Source: an uncultured Acidimicrobiales bacterium (GTDB taxonomy: Bacteria > Actinomycetota > Acidimicrobiia > Acidimicrobiales > SHLQ01). Taken from it: a stretch of DNA of 64,000 bases. The notes below the pieces were generated by a model that saw only the letters and a program-made list of their open reading frames with translations, ran no database searches and was not told the origin of the DNA. Each line of letters begins with the position of its first letter. Position 1 is the stretch's first letter. The translations under genes and the position numbers were made by a program. This document shows positions 17,897 through 26,563 of this stretch, piece after piece. The stretch spans positions 1 through 64,000 of the forward strand of contig CALHYX010000001.1 in assembly GCA_938041035.1 (NCBI GenBank), written 5' to 3'.

Positions 17897-19093
17897 GTGG
17901 CCGACCCCCAACGCATCTTCCTCGCCAACGGCATCCTGCGCCGGGCATTGATGACCGGCGGTTGGCTTCCCCTGTCGATCCGTATCGTGGTCGAACTCGA
18001 CTTCAGCGCCACGCAGCTGTTGTTGATGGGCACTGCGATCGAAGCCGCGATTCTGCTCGTCGAGGTGCCGACGGGCGTGGTGGCCGACGTCTTCAGCCGC
18101 AAGTGGTCGGTGATTATCGGTGGGCTGCTGCTCGGCGTGGCCCAATTCGCCTCAGGCATCGTCGACCAGTGGGTCCTCTTCCTCGTGACCCAGTTTGTCT
18201 GGGGGGTGGGCTGGACGTTTCTCAGTGGGGCCGAGATCGCCTGGGTGACCGATGAGGTTGGCTCCACGACCGACGTCGAGCCACTCCTGTTGCGCCGCGG
18301 CCGACTGCAGTTGGTGGCCACCAGTATCGGCATCGTCGTGTTTGGGCTGTTGTCCTTCGTGTCGGTAGCCGGCGCGGTGATGCTGGCGGGTGGCATCGGG
18401 ATCATCTGGAACCTCTGGTTGATGGTGGCGATGTCCGAACACGGCTTCGCTCGGTCGACCGAGAACCACTGGTCGACCTTTGTCGCCACGATGAAGCAGG
18501 GGGCGGCATTCACCTGGGCCACCAGAGGGCTTCGGGTGTTGGGCATCGCGCTGGTGGCGGCGGGTATGGCGGCGGAAGCGATCGATCGACTCGGGCTCCG
18601 GCGACTCGTCGATATCGGCCTCTCCGGCGAGACCTCCCCGATCGCGGTTCTCGCCGTCGTGATGTTCGCCCAGTCCGCGATCGCCGCGCTGCTTCTCTGG
18701 CGCTTCGAACAACGGGTGGCCGGGCGCCTGGTGGTCGCCGCCTTCGCCGCGCTGTTCGGAAGCGTGGCGGTGTTCACGCTTGCGCTGGCGGGCGTGCCGG
18801 CTCTGGTCTTCTCCATCGTCGCGCTCATCGCGGTGGGTGCGCTGCTCGATCTCAGCGAGCCGCTTATCGACACCTGGACGAATGCGCTCGCCCCCGATGA
18901 TGCCCGCGCGACGGTGCACTCGTTTATCGGCCAGACCCGTGCGCTCGGCGAGGTGCTCGGTGGCGTCGTGCTCGGAGCCGTGGCCGGCGTCTTCACGTTG
19001 CCGACCGCCTGGGCGGTGGCCGGGGGCCTCTTTGGCTTCGCGGCTCTGGTCAGCTGGTCGGGCCGGCGGCACTGGCCGGCCGGTGGAGGCTGA
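17897..19093 (+). CDS. Major facilitator superfamily transporter
   Basis: This 398-residue integral membrane protein has about twelve predicted helices. The loop between helices 2 and 3 reads EVPTGVVADVFSRKWSVIIG, an MFS motif A variant (G-x-x-x-D-x-x-x-R-K). The second half has the less conserved repeat around helix 8. It resembles the group of MFS carriers annotated as multidrug or tetracycline-type exporters; the substrate is unknown. GTG 17897 is the only start that fits the -10 box. The next gene is convergent, 3 nt beyond the stop. Confidence 0.85.
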   Translation: MADPQRIFLANGILRRALMTGGWLPLSIRIVVELDFSATQLLLMGTAIEAAILLVEVPTGVVADVFSRKWSVIIGGLLLGVAQFASGIVDQWVLFLVTQFVWGVGWTFLSGAEIAWVTDEVGSTTDVEPLLLRRGRLQLVATSIGIVVFGLLSFVSVAGAVMLAGGIGIIWNLWLMVAMSEHGFARSTENHWSTFVATMKQGAAFTWATRGLRVLGIALVAAGMAAEAIDRLGLRRLVDIGLSGETSPIAVLAVVMFAQSAIAALLLWRFEQRVAGRLVVAAFAALFGSVAVFTLALAGVPALVFSIVALIAVGALLDLSEPLIDTWTNALAPDDARATVHSFIGQTRALGEVLGGVVLGAVAGVFTLPTAWAVAGGLFGFAALVSWSGRRHWPAGGG

Positions 19094-19096
19094 GAC

Positions 19097-19525
19097 CTAC
19101 TCGAGGCGACCGAGCCGGTGCATCGAGGTCAACTGGAGCACCGTCGCGATGGCGTTGCGTACTTCCGCGGCCACCGCGCGGTGATCGTGGTCGCGCCACA
19201 CTCGGTCCTTCCAACCTGGTGCCGGGGTCGTCACCTCCCGCAGCTCGGGTGAATCGACCAGGTCGACGAGGGTCAGGAGCGCAACGGCGAACTCTTCGCA
19301 TCGCCGCGCCGCACTCTCGGCATCCTGGGCGGTGGAGGTCCTCGCCGGTCGCTCCCCTGACCTGGTGGCGAACGAGATCATCATCATGAAGTCGGTCCAC
19401 TGCCACTTCGGCTTCTTGACGGTGAGGCGATGCAGCGCGTCCCGGGCTGCGATCCCGGCATCGGCCGCAATGGCCAGGGCGGTGCCCCGGCCCGGGGTGG
19501 CGGAGCCGCGCTGCGGGCTGGTCAT
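19097..19525 (-). CDS. Hypothetical helical protein
   Basis: This is a 142-residue protein I do not recognise. It is predicted to be mostly helical and soluble, with a central PKWQWTDFMMMISFATRSG segment and a cluster of acidic residues after it. No metal- or nucleotide-binding motif is visible. ATG 19525 is preceded by TAGCGT 8 nt upstream with no Shine-Dalgarno, the pattern of other putative leaderless genes here. It sits between two membrane-protein genes, convergent with the MFS gene. Confidence 0.6.
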   Translation of the reverse strand: MTSPQRGSATPGRGTALAIAADAGIAARDALHRLTVKKPKWQWTDFMMMISFATRSGERPARTSTAQDAESAARRCEEFAVALLTLVDLVDSPELREVTTPAPGWKDRVWRDHDHRAVAAEVRNAIATVLQLTSMHRLGRLE

Positions 19526-19664
19526 GAAACGAGACGCTATAGCGGACCCTTGCCGGTCACCGGATCGTGCGGGCCGCCGCGAACACGCCGGAGTAGCAAG
19601 GTGCGCCCGGACCGACCTCCCGCTACGGTGTCGCCGCGGTGGATCAGGGGTGGAGGAGCAAGCG

Positions 19665-21212
19665 GTGAACGCAGGAAGTGGGTCCGGGCGACGTCTCGAC
19701 GCGCGCGTGCGACCAAGGTTGGCGATCGTCGCTGGCGCCGTCGTCCTGGCCGGAGCGTGGGCGGCGGACCTGACGGGTGTCATGGCGACCGTCATCCCCG
19801 CGATCACTGCGGTGGCCGCGGCGGGGTTCGCCCGGCGGGAGGGCAACCTCACCTGGGCGGCGATTGCGTTGTTCTCCGCCGTCACCGCGGCGAACACCCT
19901 GGCGTGGCAGGTCGACCCCGCCGCGGCGCACGCGTTCACGGTCGCGTTCACCCGAATCACGCTGGCCGGAGCCGCAATCAGCGCCGGGGTGGTGTTCTGG
20001 TTGGCCGCCCGCCCGTTCCTTTCGTCGACTCGTTCTCGCCGGCGAACACTGGCCGGCGGCAACGCCACGGTGGTTGCCATCGTGGGAATTCTGGCCCTGG
20101 ACGCCGGCCGGGGCACCGCTGGGATCCCGTCGGCGGCCGGTGTTGCCCTCGTGGTCGTCGGCGGACTCGCGTTCGTGTGGACCGCGGCATCGACATTCCG
20201 GGTGTTCACCGAACTCGGCCGGACCGCCGAGCAGGCGTATCTGCTGGTGATCCCGGTGCATATCGCCCTCCATTCCAGCGGGTTGTTCCTCGCCGACGAC
20301 CGTCTGGTTCATGCCGCTCACCACCTGACCGCCTTCGCCGGTCTGTACGCGCTGGCCAGCGCCGGCGCCGACCGGGTCGGGCGCACGCTGGAGCCGGGCG
20401 ACATTTTGCTGCGGTGCCGCGTCTGGCCCATCGGGTTGGCGTTGTCCCTGGCCATGATCAGCCACGGGGGTCTGCTGCGCGACGGTTTTGGTGCCCTCAC
20501 GGTGGCGGTCGTGATTGCTACCACAATCATGTTGGTGTTCGCCGGGCGGGAGTTCGCCGGTGCCGGCAAGCCCCTGCTCGTGCCGTTCAGCGCTCGAGAA
20601 CGAGCTCTCCACCGGGTGCCTTCGGCCCTCCTCAACGGCGACGTGCGGTTGGTGGGGCGGGCAGTGCATCGCACCTCCGATGGGGCGATCGTCGGTATTG
20701 AGACCGAACCGGACTGGGCTCACGGTCAGCGGCTCTCCTACCCCCTGGCCCGGTCCGCCGCCGAAGCCGGTCTCGCCCCGTTGCTCGACCAGGTCACGGT
20801 TCGCCTCGCCCAAACCCACCTCCCGGCCGTGCTGCTCAGCATCGACGCCGACGAGCCCTGGCTCAGCGTTCCGGTGAGCGAGTCGGTGTTCGCCGCCCCC
20901 ATGCTTGGCGAGGGAGCCGAGGTCGAGGGCCTGGCACTGCGGGTTCAACCCGCCACGGTGACGAACGAATCGCTCGAGGAGCTCCGCGAACGGGGCGCGA
21001 TGATTCAGGCCACGACCGAGGATGCCGACCGATTGATGGCCGATCTGGTCAGCGTCAGCGCCGAACCGGTACGGCCGACGGCCGCGTTGACGGTCGGTCG
21101 GTCATCGAGCGCCGAGTGGCGCAGTGGTCCGGCCGGACCCCACTTCCTCGTCGACGACAACAAGGCGCCGACGAACCTGGCCGAGATCCTCGGACGAATC
21201 TCGTCGGAGTAG
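19665..21212 (+). CDS. Multi-TM protein with degenerate EAL-like C-terminal domain
   Basis: This protein of about 515 residues has nine or ten membrane segments in residues 20-310. A soluble domain of about 170 residues follows, whose start (ALLNGDVRLVGRAVHRTSDG, then AIVGIETEPDW) parallels the opening of cyclic-di-GMP phosphodiesterase EAL domains. The glutamate of the EAL triplet is kept as IET, but the downstream metal and catalytic acidic residues are not evident, so the domain is probably a sensor or scaffold. The start GTG 19665 is preceded by GGAGGA at a good distance. The ligand sensed by the membrane part is unknown. Confidence 0.6.
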   Translation: MNAGSGSGRRLDARVRPRLAIVAGAVVLAGAWAADLTGVMATVIPAITAVAAAGFARREGNLTWAAIALFSAVTAANTLAWQVDPAAAHAFTVAFTRITLAGAAISAGVVFWLAARPFLSSTRSRRRTLAGGNATVVAIVGILALDAGRGTAGIPSAAGVALVVVGGLAFVWTAASTFRVFTELGRTAEQAYLLVIPVHIALHSSGLFLADDRLVHAAHHLTAFAGLYALASAGADRVGRTLEPGDILLRCRVWPIGLALSLAMISHGGLLRDGFGALTVAVVIATTIMLVFAGREFAGAGKPLLVPFSARERALHRVPSALLNGDVRLVGRAVHRTSDGAIVGIETEPDWAHGQRLSYPLARSAAEAGLAPLLDQVTVRLAQTHLPAVLLSIDADEPWLSVPVSESVFAAPMLGEGAEVEGLALRVQPATVTNESLEELRERGAMIQATTEDADRLMADLVSVSAEPVRPTAALTVGRSSSAEWRSGPAGPHFLVDDNKAPTNLAEILGRISSE

Positions 21213-21247
21213 CCGTCGGCGCGGTAATCGAGCGGCCGCGCGGGTCC

Positions 21248-21253
21248 TATCAT
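21248..21253 (+). promoter_or_regulatory. Putative -10 box (TATCAT) of a leaderless transcript
   Basis: TATCAT, close to the ideal TATAAT, ends 6 nt before GTG 21260. This is one of the best matches in the window. Confidence 0.5.
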
Positions 21254-21259
21254 GGGAAC

Positions 21260-21505
21260 GTGAGCGAGTTTGGAATCTCCGATGAGACCGCGGCACCCGC
21301 CGACGAGCCGGTCCCGCGCCGCGCCCCAACGACGAAATCCAACTCCGGATTCGCCGGGGCGGTCGTGGCGGCAGCACTCATGGGGCTGGGAGAGGCGCTG
21401 GAGCCGGACCGGACATCGGTGGACATCGAGGAGGTCGGCGAAGCCCCCGACGGCGCGGATCTTCTCCACGACCTCTACTTCGGCGATCTGCCCCCGCTGA
21501 CCTGA
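21260..21505 (+). CDS. Small hypothetical protein with one hydrophobic segment
   Basis: This protein of 81 residues has an acidic, Pro/Ala-rich N-terminus, a short hydrophobic stretch (GFAGAVVAAALMGLGEAL) at about residues 30-47 and an acidic tail (DLLHDLYFGDLPPLT). I do not recognise the family. The frame is supported by the G/C-biased codon use and by the TATCAT box 6 nt before GTG 21260. It could be a small membrane-associated protein, as the hydrophobic stretch is marginal for a full membrane helix. Confidence 0.6.
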   Translation: MSEFGISDETAAPADEPVPRRAPTTKSNSGFAGAVVAAALMGLGEALEPDRTSVDIEEVGEAPDGADLLHDLYFGDLPPLT

Positions 21506-21605
21506 CCTGACCGGCGCCTGTCGCATCGTGCGGCTGACAGGGGTTTGCCCGGTGCCGAATCCGCTGTCGTACGATGAGGCGAGTCGACGAGTGAACGGGT
21601 TCGGT

Positions 21606-22760
21606 GTGAGCGACAATCCGGTGCCGGGGTGGTACCCCGATCCCGCAGGACAGGGCCAGCTTCGTTGGTGGGACGGTTCTCAGTGGACCGATGCCACCCA
21701 GCCCGTGCCGGAGACCGCGGCGCCGGGTGCGCCGGCCGACACCGGTATTTCGCCACCCGTGTCGCCGCCGGTCCCACCCTACGGAACGGCACCCGGCGTG
21801 CCTCCCGGCTACGGGGTGCCCCAACCGCAACGCGCTCGCCACGGCATGCGCGACATCTCCGCCTGGTTCAGCCAGATGTTCCAGTCGCTGGGTTCCCGGG
21901 TCGGCCACCTGCTCACCATCACGGTGGTCACCATCGTCCCGGTTTCCGTCCTGGCGGGTGTGCTGGTCTACGCATCGGTCGAGGGCGTGGTGTTCGTGGA
22001 CCAGTCGGTGGAAGGGTGGGACTCCTCGAAGCTGGTCTTCATCCTGATCGCGGTCGGCGCCTTCACGCTCATGTCGCTGTGGTTCAACACCTCGGCAGCC
22101 CACCAGGTCTGGTCGGCGATGGATGAGCATTCCGCGTCGTGGTCCGAGTCGCTGAAGGTCGGCTTGTACCGGTTGCCGTCGTACCTGTTCTGGTACTTCC
22201 TCAGCCTGTTGCCGATCTTCGCGCTGGCCATCGCCATCGCCTTCCTCGCCGCCGGGTTCGGCGTCGGCCTGCTCGCTCTTTTCGTGCTGCTCATCCCGCT
22301 GTCGGTGCTGTGGTGGCTCAAGACCAGCTTCTTGCCGGTGACCGCAGTCGTGCAACCCGCCGCCGGCGAGTCCGGCAACCCGCTGGCCCGCTCCTTTCGG
22401 GTCAGCCGGGATCGGGTGTGGCCGGTGATCGGGCGGCTGCTGCTGGCCACCCTGGTGGCCTTTGCCGGATCCACTGCGGTGAGTGCGGTCACGACGCCCA
22501 TTACCGCGTTGTCGGGCGGGGGCGGGTTCGGCGTGATCGCCGACAGCGATCTCGACGGGCAGATCGACGACTTTGCGTTCGCCGACCTCTTTGGCAACGT
22601 CGGCCTCGCCGTGCTGGTGCTGCTGGGCAACGGCATCGGCCGGGCGGTCAGCACCAGCATGACTTTGGCCGGGACCGCCTCGATGTATCGAGACGTGCGA
22701 TTTGCCGAATATGGCGACGAAACCCAAACCAGTGCGGGGACCGACGGCCTGACCCACTAG
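21606..22760 (+). CDS. DUF2510-domain membrane protein
   Basis: This 384-residue protein begins with a DUF2510 domain (GWYPDPAGQGQLRWWDGSQW), a short actinobacterial module seen at the N-terminus of many membrane proteins. A Pro/Gly-rich linker of about 50 residues follows. Five or six membrane segments come next and cover residues 105-365, in a pattern resembling DUF975-like or glycerophosphoryl-diester-type membrane domains (paired helices with LARSFRVSRDRVWPVIGRLL). The function is unknown. The start is uncertain between GTG 21606 and GTG 21591; I used the one directly before the conserved domain. Confidence 0.7.
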   Translation: MSDNPVPGWYPDPAGQGQLRWWDGSQWTDATQPVPETAAPGAPADTGISPPVSPPVPPYGTAPGVPPGYGVPQPQRARHGMRDISAWFSQMFQSLGSRVGHLLTITVVTIVPVSVLAGVLVYASVEGVVFVDQSVEGWDSSKLVFILIAVGAFTLMSLWFNTSAAHQVWSAMDEHSASWSESLKVGLYRLPSYLFWYFLSLLPIFALAIAIAFLAAGFGVGLLALFVLLIPLSVLWWLKTSFLPVTAVVQPAAGESGNPLARSFRVSRDRVWPVIGRLLLATLVAFAGSTAVSAVTTPITALSGGGGFGVIADSDLDGQIDDFAFADLFGNVGLAVLVLLGNGIGRAVSTSMTLAGTASMYRDVRFAEYGDETQTSAGTDGLTH

Positions 22761-22773
22761 CGTAGGCAGCCGT

Positions 22774-24318
22774 ATGGCCAGGCGAATCGAAGTAGAACTC
22801 ACCAGCAGCCGCGACGACGGAACGTGGACATGGCGTGCTGCCGGTGCCAAACAACCCAAGGGCGACCTCAACGGCACCCTGTTGTTTGAAGGGGCGGCGG
22901 TCGGCGATGTCGTGAAGGTGGATGCCGAATTCCTCCTCGACGGTATCGAGATCACTGCGGTGCATCCGCCGAAGAACAAGACGCGCAATGAACCGGAGCG
23001 CCTCGAGCTGCTCGGTTCGGGTTCGAATTTCGAACCGGTGACGACCCAGCTGGTCGGCAAGCGCGGCCGAGGTGATCGCGGCGATCGAGGAGATCGCGGC
23101 GGTCGCGGCGGCCGCGACGATCGCGGCGGCCGAGGTGGTCGGGGCGGTGGTCGTGGCGGACGCGACGATCGCGGCGGCGGCCGAGGCGGCTCCGGCGGCC
23201 GTGGGAGCGGGGATCGCAACCGCAACGACCGGGGTGGCCGAGACGGCCAGTCGCGCCCGCGACGTCGTCCCGAGGCTCCCAGCCGACCCAAGCCCAAGCG
23301 ACTGAAGGCGCAACGCAAGCATCGCGCAGCAGCCGTGGCCGCCCTCCCCGAGGAGCAGCGACCGATCGCCGATGTGTTGTTGCGCGGCAGTATCCCCGCA
23401 GTGCGCACCGCGGTCGAAAAGCAGAACGAACTGGCCGAGGCGGCCGGGCGGCCCAAGGTCCCGGTGGAGACGCTGGTGGCGTTCTCCGAGAAGATCCTCC
23501 CCGCCCTCGAGACCGCCAAGTGGCACGACCGAGCCGAAGCCGCCCTCGCCGGGGTAGGCGAGCTCGACCTGCGCGACCTGCGCTCGGTGGTCGTGGCCGC
23601 CGACAGTGCCGCGAAAGATGACGAGACCCGGGCCCTGGCCGAACAGCTCAAGGCTGCGGTCGCCACTCGGGTCGAGACCGAGCACAACAACTGGTTGGCC
23701 GAAATCGCGGAAACGCTCGCCGATGGCCGAACCGTGCGGGCCCTGCGGCTGAGTTCTCGGCCTCCCAAGGCCGGTTCGCCGCTGCCGACCGACATGGCGG
23801 CCCGCCTGGCCGCGGCGGCATCGGCCAGTCTGACCGCCGATACCGGACCGGATCGTTACGCCACCGTGCTCGACGCCGTGGCCTACTCGCCGGTTCGAAC
23901 CCAGGTGAAACCCGAGGGAATCCCCGGCAAGGTCACCGACGAGCTCACGAAGGCCATCACCCGCCTCTCGAGTCGCATTCCCGAGATCGCGGCACTGTTC
24001 GGTATCGCACCCACGAACCCGCCCCGTCAGAAGCGGTCGCGCGGTGGTCGGGGTCGGGGCAAGGGATCGACCCCACCGGTCCCTCCCCCACCGAACCCGC
24101 CCACGCCGGCGGCCGAAGCGGCGCCTGCCGCGGAGACATCGGTGGCCGAAGCGGCTGCTCCGGTGGAGGAAGCCGCTGCTCCGGCGGCCGAGTCGCCCAG
24201 CGAGCCGGAGTCCGCGACGGGGGCAGCCACCGCCGATTCACCGGCGGAACCAGCCGCACCGGAGGGTCCGGACGACGCTGCTGCCCCGGACGATGCTGCC
24301 GGCCCGAACGATACTTAG
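22774..24318 (+). CDS. RGG-box protein with conserved globular core (putative RNA-binding)
   Basis: This 514-residue protein has a layered design. Residues 1-85 form a small beta-rich domain (EFLLDGIEITAVHPPKNKTR), possibly of TRAM/OB type as it speaks of a nucleic-acid contact surface. Residues 95-155 are a run of RGG, RGD and GGR repeats typical of RNA-binding RGG boxes. Residues 170-410 are a helical core with conserved-looking segments such as EEQRPIADVLLRGSIPAVRTA. The last 100 residues are a Pro/Ala/Glu tail. RNA binding is inferred from the RGG run only. ATG 22774 lies 13 nt after the upstream stop, with TAGCGT or TAGGCA nearby. Confidence 0.65.
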   Translation: MARRIEVELTSSRDDGTWTWRAAGAKQPKGDLNGTLLFEGAAVGDVVKVDAEFLLDGIEITAVHPPKNKTRNEPERLELLGSGSNFEPVTTQLVGKRGRGDRGDRGDRGGRGGRDDRGGRGGRGGGRGGRDDRGGGRGGSGGRGSGDRNRNDRGGRDGQSRPRRRPEAPSRPKPKRLKAQRKHRAAAVAALPEEQRPIADVLLRGSIPAVRTAVEKQNELAEAAGRPKVPVETLVAFSEKILPALETAKWHDRAEAALAGVGELDLRDLRSVVVAADSAAKDDETRALAEQLKAAVATRVETEHNNWLAEIAETLADGRTVRALRLSSRPPKAGSPLPTDMAARLAAAASASLTADTGPDRYATVLDAVAYSPVRTQVKPEGIPGKVTDELTKAITRLSSRIPEIAALFGIAPTNPPRQKRSRGGRGRGKGSTPPVPPPPNPPTPAAEAAPAAETSVAEAAAPVEEAAAPAAESPSEPESATGAATADSPAEPAAPEGPDDAAAPDDAAGPNDT

Positions 24319-24722
24319 GCGATCGTGTCGAGAATGTCGTGATCGACGAGGAACTCGATCAATCCGTCCACGACGGCGAGATCGCTGACCTCATCGAGCG
24401 ATACCCAGGCGGCGTTAGCCGCATCGGAACCAGCCTGGAGCTCGCCGCCGAGCGACGTGGCGGCAAAGTCGAAGATCACGAAATGGTGGTCGGCCGAGAT
24501 GCGTTCGACCCACCCCACCAATTCGCCGCAGACCACGTCGAGGCCGGTCTCCTCCCTCACCTCTCGCACCACGGCCTCAACCATCAGTTCGCCTCGTTCG
24601 ACCCGCCCACCGGGTAACGACCACTGGCCCTCGCCGGGTGGACTGGCGCGCTCGATGAGGAGAAGCCGTCCGAACTGCAGTACGACCGCCCCGACGCACA
24701 CTTCGGGCCGCAGGGTGCTCAT
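24315..24722 (-). CDS. Nudix hydrolase
   Basis: This 135-residue protein carries a complete Nudix box: G-x5-E-x7-R-E-x2-E-E-x-G (from GGRVERGE through REVREETGLD at about residues 38-61). Nudix enzymes hydrolyse nucleoside diphosphates linked to another group, using Mg2+ held by the box glutamates. The substrate is not predictable from this sequence. The gene overlaps the upstream acetyltransferase gene by ATGA, and its stop overlaps that of the convergent RGG gene. Confidence 0.92.
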   Translation of the reverse strand: MSTLRPEVCVGAVVLQFGRLLLIERASPPGEGQWSLPGGRVERGELMVEAVVREVREETGLDVVCGELVGWVERISADHHFVIFDFAATSLGGELQAGSDAANAAWVSLDEVSDLAVVDGLIEFLVDHDILDTIA

Positions 24723-25207
24723 CGCTCGTCGATGAGCGAACGGTGCACGGTCAGGGCGCGGGCTTTGAGGCCGAAGGTCTCGAAAAAGTTCTTCGTCTGA
24801 CGGTCTCCGGGGAGCGCGATGCTGTCGATCCCGATGCAGCCGTTCGACACGGCGAACGCCACCAGTGCGTCCATGAGCGCCTCGCCGACGCCGACGCCGC
24901 GCCCCTCGGGGTGCACATACACGTGGTCGACGACGGCGAGCAGATTTCCTGTTCGCAGCTCCTCGATCCGCAGCCGGCCATAGCCGACCACGACATCATC
25001 GATGGTGCCCACGAGGAGCTGTTGGCGAGCATCGCCCAGCGCGGCGGCAAACTCGTCGGCCACCGGCAGTTCGGGGCCTTCGTTCTGCGACCAGACGTCG
25101 CCGCCGCGCAGCGGGATCATCTCGGTGACGGCGGCGGTGGCCAGCTCGTCGATGACGGGCAGGTCGTCGGCGGTAGCGGGGCGGGCGGCCTCGTCGATCT
25201 TGATCAT
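24719..25207 (-). CDS. GNAT-family N-acetyltransferase
   Basis: This 162-residue protein has the GNAT fold. The acetyl-CoA pyrophosphate loop (motif A) is HPEGRGVGVGEALMDALV at about residues 98-116, matching R/Q-x-x-G-x-G/A. The preceding strand VVDHVYVHP and the closing NFFETFGLKARALTVHRSL also fit the family. The acceptor substrate is unknown. It starts at ATG 25207 and is translationally coupled to the Nudix gene. Confidence 0.88.
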   Translation of the reverse strand: MIKIDEAARPATADDLPVIDELATAAVTEMIPLRGGDVWSQNEGPELPVADEFAAALGDARQQLLVGTIDDVVVGYGRLRIEELRTGNLLAVVDHVYVHPEGRGVGVGEALMDALVAFAVSNGCIGIDSIALPGDRQTKNFFETFGLKARALTVHRSLIDER

Positions 25208-25221
25208 GGCCGTGCTCCTGG

Positions 25222-25719
25222 TCAGTCGCGTAGTTGGGCGACCCGATTGAGGATCGTCACCCGGCCCCGGCCGGCGGATTCGTACGCCGCCACCGCCTCC
25301 AGCTGGCCTTGGTCGAGCGCCTTGAGCTTCTTGACGATCTCAGAGGCGGTCAGCTCGTCGTAGGAGGCGATCGGCTGGTCCGGCCCGATATCGGTGTCTC
25401 CGGAGCTGTCGTCGGTGTCAGAGGCCCTCGCAGCGGCCTCGTCGGCCCCGGCGCCGGTCGGCGCCACGACATCGCGGAGGCCGTCCGCGGCGGACTTTAC
25501 GAACTTTTCCGCCTCGTTCTGGCCCTTTTGGGCGGCAAAGCGGCCCAGAACCCGCGCGATGGCGACCTGGCTGCGACCTCGTTCGGCGAGTTTTGGCAAC
25601 TGTTCACGGGCTTCGAGGGCTATCCCGATTGGGATGTAGACGAACAGGTCGAGCAATTGCTCGACCGGGTCGGTCCCGTCGTCGTCGGCGTTTCCGTCGG
25701 AGGCGCTGGATCCGGTCAT
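25222..25719 (-). CDS. Hypothetical protein with C-terminal Rho-N/SAP-like helical motif
   Basis: This 165-residue protein has an acidic start, an amphipathic middle part (LFVYIPIGIALEAREQLPKLAERG) and a C-terminal motif, SYDELTASEIVKKLKALDQGQL, followed by YESAGRGRVTILNRVAQL. The C-terminal motif resembles the small helical module at the end of some actinobacterial lipid-droplet-associated proteins and of Rho-N/SAP-like domains; the family assignment is tentative. The amphipathic segment could bind membrane or lipid surfaces. ATG 25719 was taken as the start; an in-frame start at 25752 would add 11 residues. Confidence 0.55.
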   Translation of the reverse strand: MTGSSASDGNADDDGTDPVEQLLDLFVYIPIGIALEAREQLPKLAERGRSQVAIARVLGRFAAQKGQNEAEKFVKSAADGLRDVVAPTGAGADEAAARASDTDDSSGDTDIGPDQPIASYDELTASEIVKKLKALDQGQLEAVAAYESAGRGRVTILNRVAQLRD

Positions 25720-25776
25720 GGCGTCATGATGGCCGAAATCCCGGCCGCGCACGATGGCGCCGGAGTGGTGACGGAG

Positions 25777-26253
25777 TTAGCCCTCGTAGGGCATGTCGCA
25801 GTGCGGGCAGACCGGGGAACCCGAGGCATCGCCGGCAAAGATGAGAAAGCACGACATACAGGTGAGCTCGTCTTCGCGCTTGGGCTCGACGTCGGTTTCG
25901 CTCTTCTTCGGCGCAGCGACAACTTTCGGGGCGTCCTCGTCGTCGTCTTCTTCGTCTTCGTCATCGCCCGCAGAGATACGCTCGCGCAAGATGGTGTCGA
26001 GGTCTTCCTCGACGTCGTCGGGGTCGGGCTCGTCGTCATCGTCGTCGTCGGCACCGGCCCGCTTCTTGGGCCCGGCTTCGTCGTCGTCCTCATCGTCGTC
26101 AAGGTCATCGTCGTCGCCAAGGTCATCGTCGTCGTCATCGAGCGCATCGATGTCTTCGATGTCGTCTCCATCGAACTCCTCGTCGAGGTCGTCGCCGGCT
26201 TCGGCGTCTTCCACCTCGTCTTCAAGATCTTCTACGTCTTCTACGTCTGCCAT
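25777..26253 (-). CDS. Acidic DUF4193-like protein with C-terminal zinc ribbon
   Basis: This 158-residue protein is extremely acidic. Residues 1-110 are mostly Asp and Glu, with runs of five or more Asp. The C-terminus carries a zinc ribbon: CMSC, a spacer of about 15 residues, then CPHC. The layout resembles DUF4193, an actinobacterial family with an acidic body and the segment TCxSCFLxF, which is visible here as TCMSCFLIF. The role is unknown; an acidic tail plus zinc ribbon suggests contact with a basic partner such as a nucleic-acid-binding protein. ATG 26253 has a GAGG site 5 nt upstream. Confidence 0.75.
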   Translation of the reverse strand: MADVEDVEDLEDEVEDAEAGDDLDEEFDGDDIEDIDALDDDDDDLGDDDDLDDDEDDDEAGPKKRAGADDDDDDEPDPDDVEEDLDTILRERISAGDDEDEEDDDEDAPKVVAAPKKSETDVEPKREDELTCMSCFLIFAGDASGSPVCPHCDMPYEG

Positions 26254-26563
26254 GGTGTCCTCGGGTAACTCTGACTCGCGGCCGCATAGTAGACACGTCG
26301 TCAGCCCGATAGTTGGCAATCGGCAGAAAATTCTTCCGATCCAGTGACGGGCCACCCGCGTGGACGGCTGCGAAAGGTGTAGCCGATGGCGGCACTCGTT
26401 GCCAACGGCTCGGCGTCGGCCGCCGCGCATCGGCCCCACGGGCCGGAAAAACGCCGATCGCGGCGCCCGGCGACGTCGGCGAGGTGAGTGAACCGGTTCA
26501 CTTCGCCAACGCAGCTGGACGCCGCGATCGATTCCCCCTGATGCGGGTGGTTGTCCCGGCCGA
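26254..26563. other. Gene-free stretch
   Basis: These 310 bases separate the zinc-ribbon gene from the end of the LysM gene, both on the minus strand. They hold the ribosome site and presumably the promoter of the zinc-ribbon gene. I see no RNA gene, no clear terminator and no supportable open frame. Confidence 0.5.

Noticed and set aside
21378-23795. A very long open frame (about 800 codons) antisense to the DUF2510 and RGG genes
   Set aside because: It is full of Arg/Pro/Ser/Asp low-complexity sequence, the expected mirror of GC-rich codons on the other strand, and matches no family; the opposite-strand genes have clear domains.
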